NCBI GenBank assembly: GCA_002368645.1
Contig: DFEE01000010.1
Location: forward strand, 1 to 64,000
Reading direction: 5' to 3'
Length of the DNA: 64,000 bases
Origin: Bacteroidales bacterium UBA3810
GTDB lineage: Bacteria > Bacteroidota > Bacteroidia > Bacteroidales > Paludibacteraceae
This document shows, in pieces, positions 63,286 through 64,000 of the stretch. How positions within the stretch are numbered: position 1 is the stretch's first letter; each line of letters starts with the position of its first letter. The notes beneath the pieces were generated by a model. That model saw nothing but the letters and a program-made list of their open reading frames with translations, searched no databases and had not been told where the DNA came from. Position numbers and translations under genes: made by a program.

Positions 63286-63782
63286 GTAGCCGTATCGCCG
63301 TTATAGGTCCCGAATCGTCCGGCAAATCGACTTTAGCACGCTCGCTTGCTGAGCAGTTCCATGGTAGCTATATTCCTGAGTATGGGAGAACTTATTTAGA
63401 GCAAAATGGATTGGGAACTAATTATACCTACGACGATGTTCTTGCCATTGCGCAACACCAAATATCCGAGCTTAGCAACAGTGTTAACAGCGTAAGCGTT
63501 GCTAATATCGGTGTTACACCAGCCGTATTTTATGATACCGAATTGGTAGTGACTAAGGTGTGGTTTGAAGTGAAGTATGGTGCCTGTCCGGCTATTGTCT
63601 TAGAGGCTTTGCAGCGATATCCGATGGACTACTATATCCTCTGTTATCCCGACATCCCATGGGTCGAAGATCCTACACGGGAAAATGGTGACCAAACTCT
63701 CCGCGAACAACTCTTTGAACGCTACCTCCATGAGGTGCAACAACTCCATATACCATATTATATCTATTTCCATGAAGACTGA
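63282..63782 (+). CDS. NadR-like P-loop ATPase/kinase
   Basis: This 166-residue protein has a P-loop GPESSGKSTLARSLA at the N-terminus and the block YIPEYGRTYLEQNG, matching the ribosylnicotinamide-kinase domain of NadR (AAA_28-type proteins). A YPDIPWVEDPTRENGDQ block near the C-terminus completes the family pattern. In Bacteroidota such proteins occur as stand-alone kinases. A variable segment near residues 65-75 holds an imperfect inverted repeat (TTAGCAAC/GTTGCTAA). The gene overlaps the sprA stop by 4 bases and the next lipoprotein by 11 bases. Confidence 0.82.
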   Translation: MSSRIAVIGPESSGKSTLARSLAEQFHGSYIPEYGRTYLEQNGLGTNYTYDDVLAIAQHQISELSNSVNSVSVANIGVTPAVFYDTELVVTKVWFEVKYGACPAIVLEALQRYPMDYYILCYPDIPWVEDPTRENGDQTLREQLFERYLHEVQQLHIPYYIYFHED

Positions 63783-63981
63783 CAATCTCTTGCTTTCATT
63801 TTCTTACCTTTCACTTATCATAGCTTTGACTATACTTCCGGCATGCACGATTCACAATGATTGTGAACCTCTGCTTGGAGAATTAGATCGCTGCAGAGCA
63901 GGCAAGATAAGATCATTAGAAGGGATTTTGGATAAAACTCCAATAATGGAATCATTTAAAATTCTCGGTGTCATCGTATAA
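63772..63981 (+). CDS. small putative lipoprotein
   Basis: This 69-residue ORF begins with a hydrophobic signal-like segment (LLLSFSYLSLIIALTILPAC) whose cysteine fits a lipoprotein site in a weak lipobox (LPAC). The rest is DCEPLLGELDRCRAGKIRSL, which resembles the start of larger Bacteroidota sensor-like lipoproteins (DUF6377 type), but the frame stops after 69 residues. It may be truncated or an independent small protein. The start at 63772 overlaps the NadR-like gene by 11 bases. The sequence ends 19 bases later, so the continuation cannot be seen. Confidence 0.45.
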   Translation: MKTDNLLLSFSYLSLIIALTILPACTIHNDCEPLLGELDRCRAGKIRSLEGILDKTPIMESFKILGVIV

Positions 63982-64000
63982 TTATTTTTAAAGTTTCGCC

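Overview
The window looks like a chromosome segment of a Bacteroidales-type Bacteroidota. The evidence is TonB-dependent and SusC-like receptors, a DUF4270 lipoprotein, a GldJ/GldK-type lipoprotein and a giant SprA/Sov protein of type IX secretion, CdaA, and repeated promoters of the Bacteroidota form (a -7 box TAnnTTTG placed just before genes). The family or genus cannot be fixed by eye. Most genes are dense, with 4-base ATGA overlaps inside operons.

Positions 1-24 kb are mainly housekeeping. A minus-strand run carries metG, a BtuB-like TonB receptor and a SusC-like receptor cut by the window edge; pdxB and panC lie on the same strand. Divergent from panC run a short glycogen-synthase-like protein and a DUF4270 lipoprotein. 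Next come gcvH and a GldJ-like lipoprotein (minus); folP, lolA-like and trxB (plus); a small membrane protein, ftsK and cdaA (minus); dacB, birA and rfbB (plus); and hflX and pgm (minus).

Positions 24-43.5 kb are an accessory island, visibly more AT-rich. It opens with about 1.3 kb of gene-free DNA holding a large imperfect hairpin, direct repeats and a promoter with a repeat-bearing leader. It contains a DUF1016/YhcG-type nuclease and a compact cassette of four small genes (101-aa unknown, nucleotidyltransferase, HD-domain dGTPase-like protein, zinc ribbon). The cassette resembles an anti-phage or nucleotide-depletion module but matches no system I can name. An eleven-gene surface-glycan operon follows: an iron-sulfur/FrhB protein fused to a hexapeptide acyltransferase, an SDR, an SGNH-like protein, a pyruvyltransferase, five glycosyltransferase-type enzymes including a WbsX/GH99-like one, a kinase-like/methyltransferase-like protein and a HAD protein. 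No flippase, polymerase or initiating transferase is visible, so these functions must be encoded elsewhere.

Three very short ORFs in the island are recognisable N-termini of larger enzymes that stop after 18 to 40 residues: a glucose-1-phosphate cytidylyltransferase, another sugar nucleotidyltransferase, and class I fumarase. Two mark the left edge of the accessory genes and the join between the cassette and the glycan operon; the third lies at the right edge. They look like 5-prime stubs left by recombination that assembled the island.

Positions 43.5-64 kb return to the core: a CAT-anticodon tRNA with terminator and a 26-bp tandem repeat, a CCA-adding enzyme, a degenerate AMP-ligase, parE, a MATE transporter, the lipid A genes lpxD-lpxC-lpxA, glnS, a small HsdR-N nuclease-fold protein, ruvA, sprA (which appears to use an ATT start), a NadR-like kinase and a small lipoprotein ORF. 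Short tandem repeats with unit lengths of 8, 11, 25 and 26 bp recur in the window. One of 8 bp lies inside a TonB receptor gene and could make it phase-variable.
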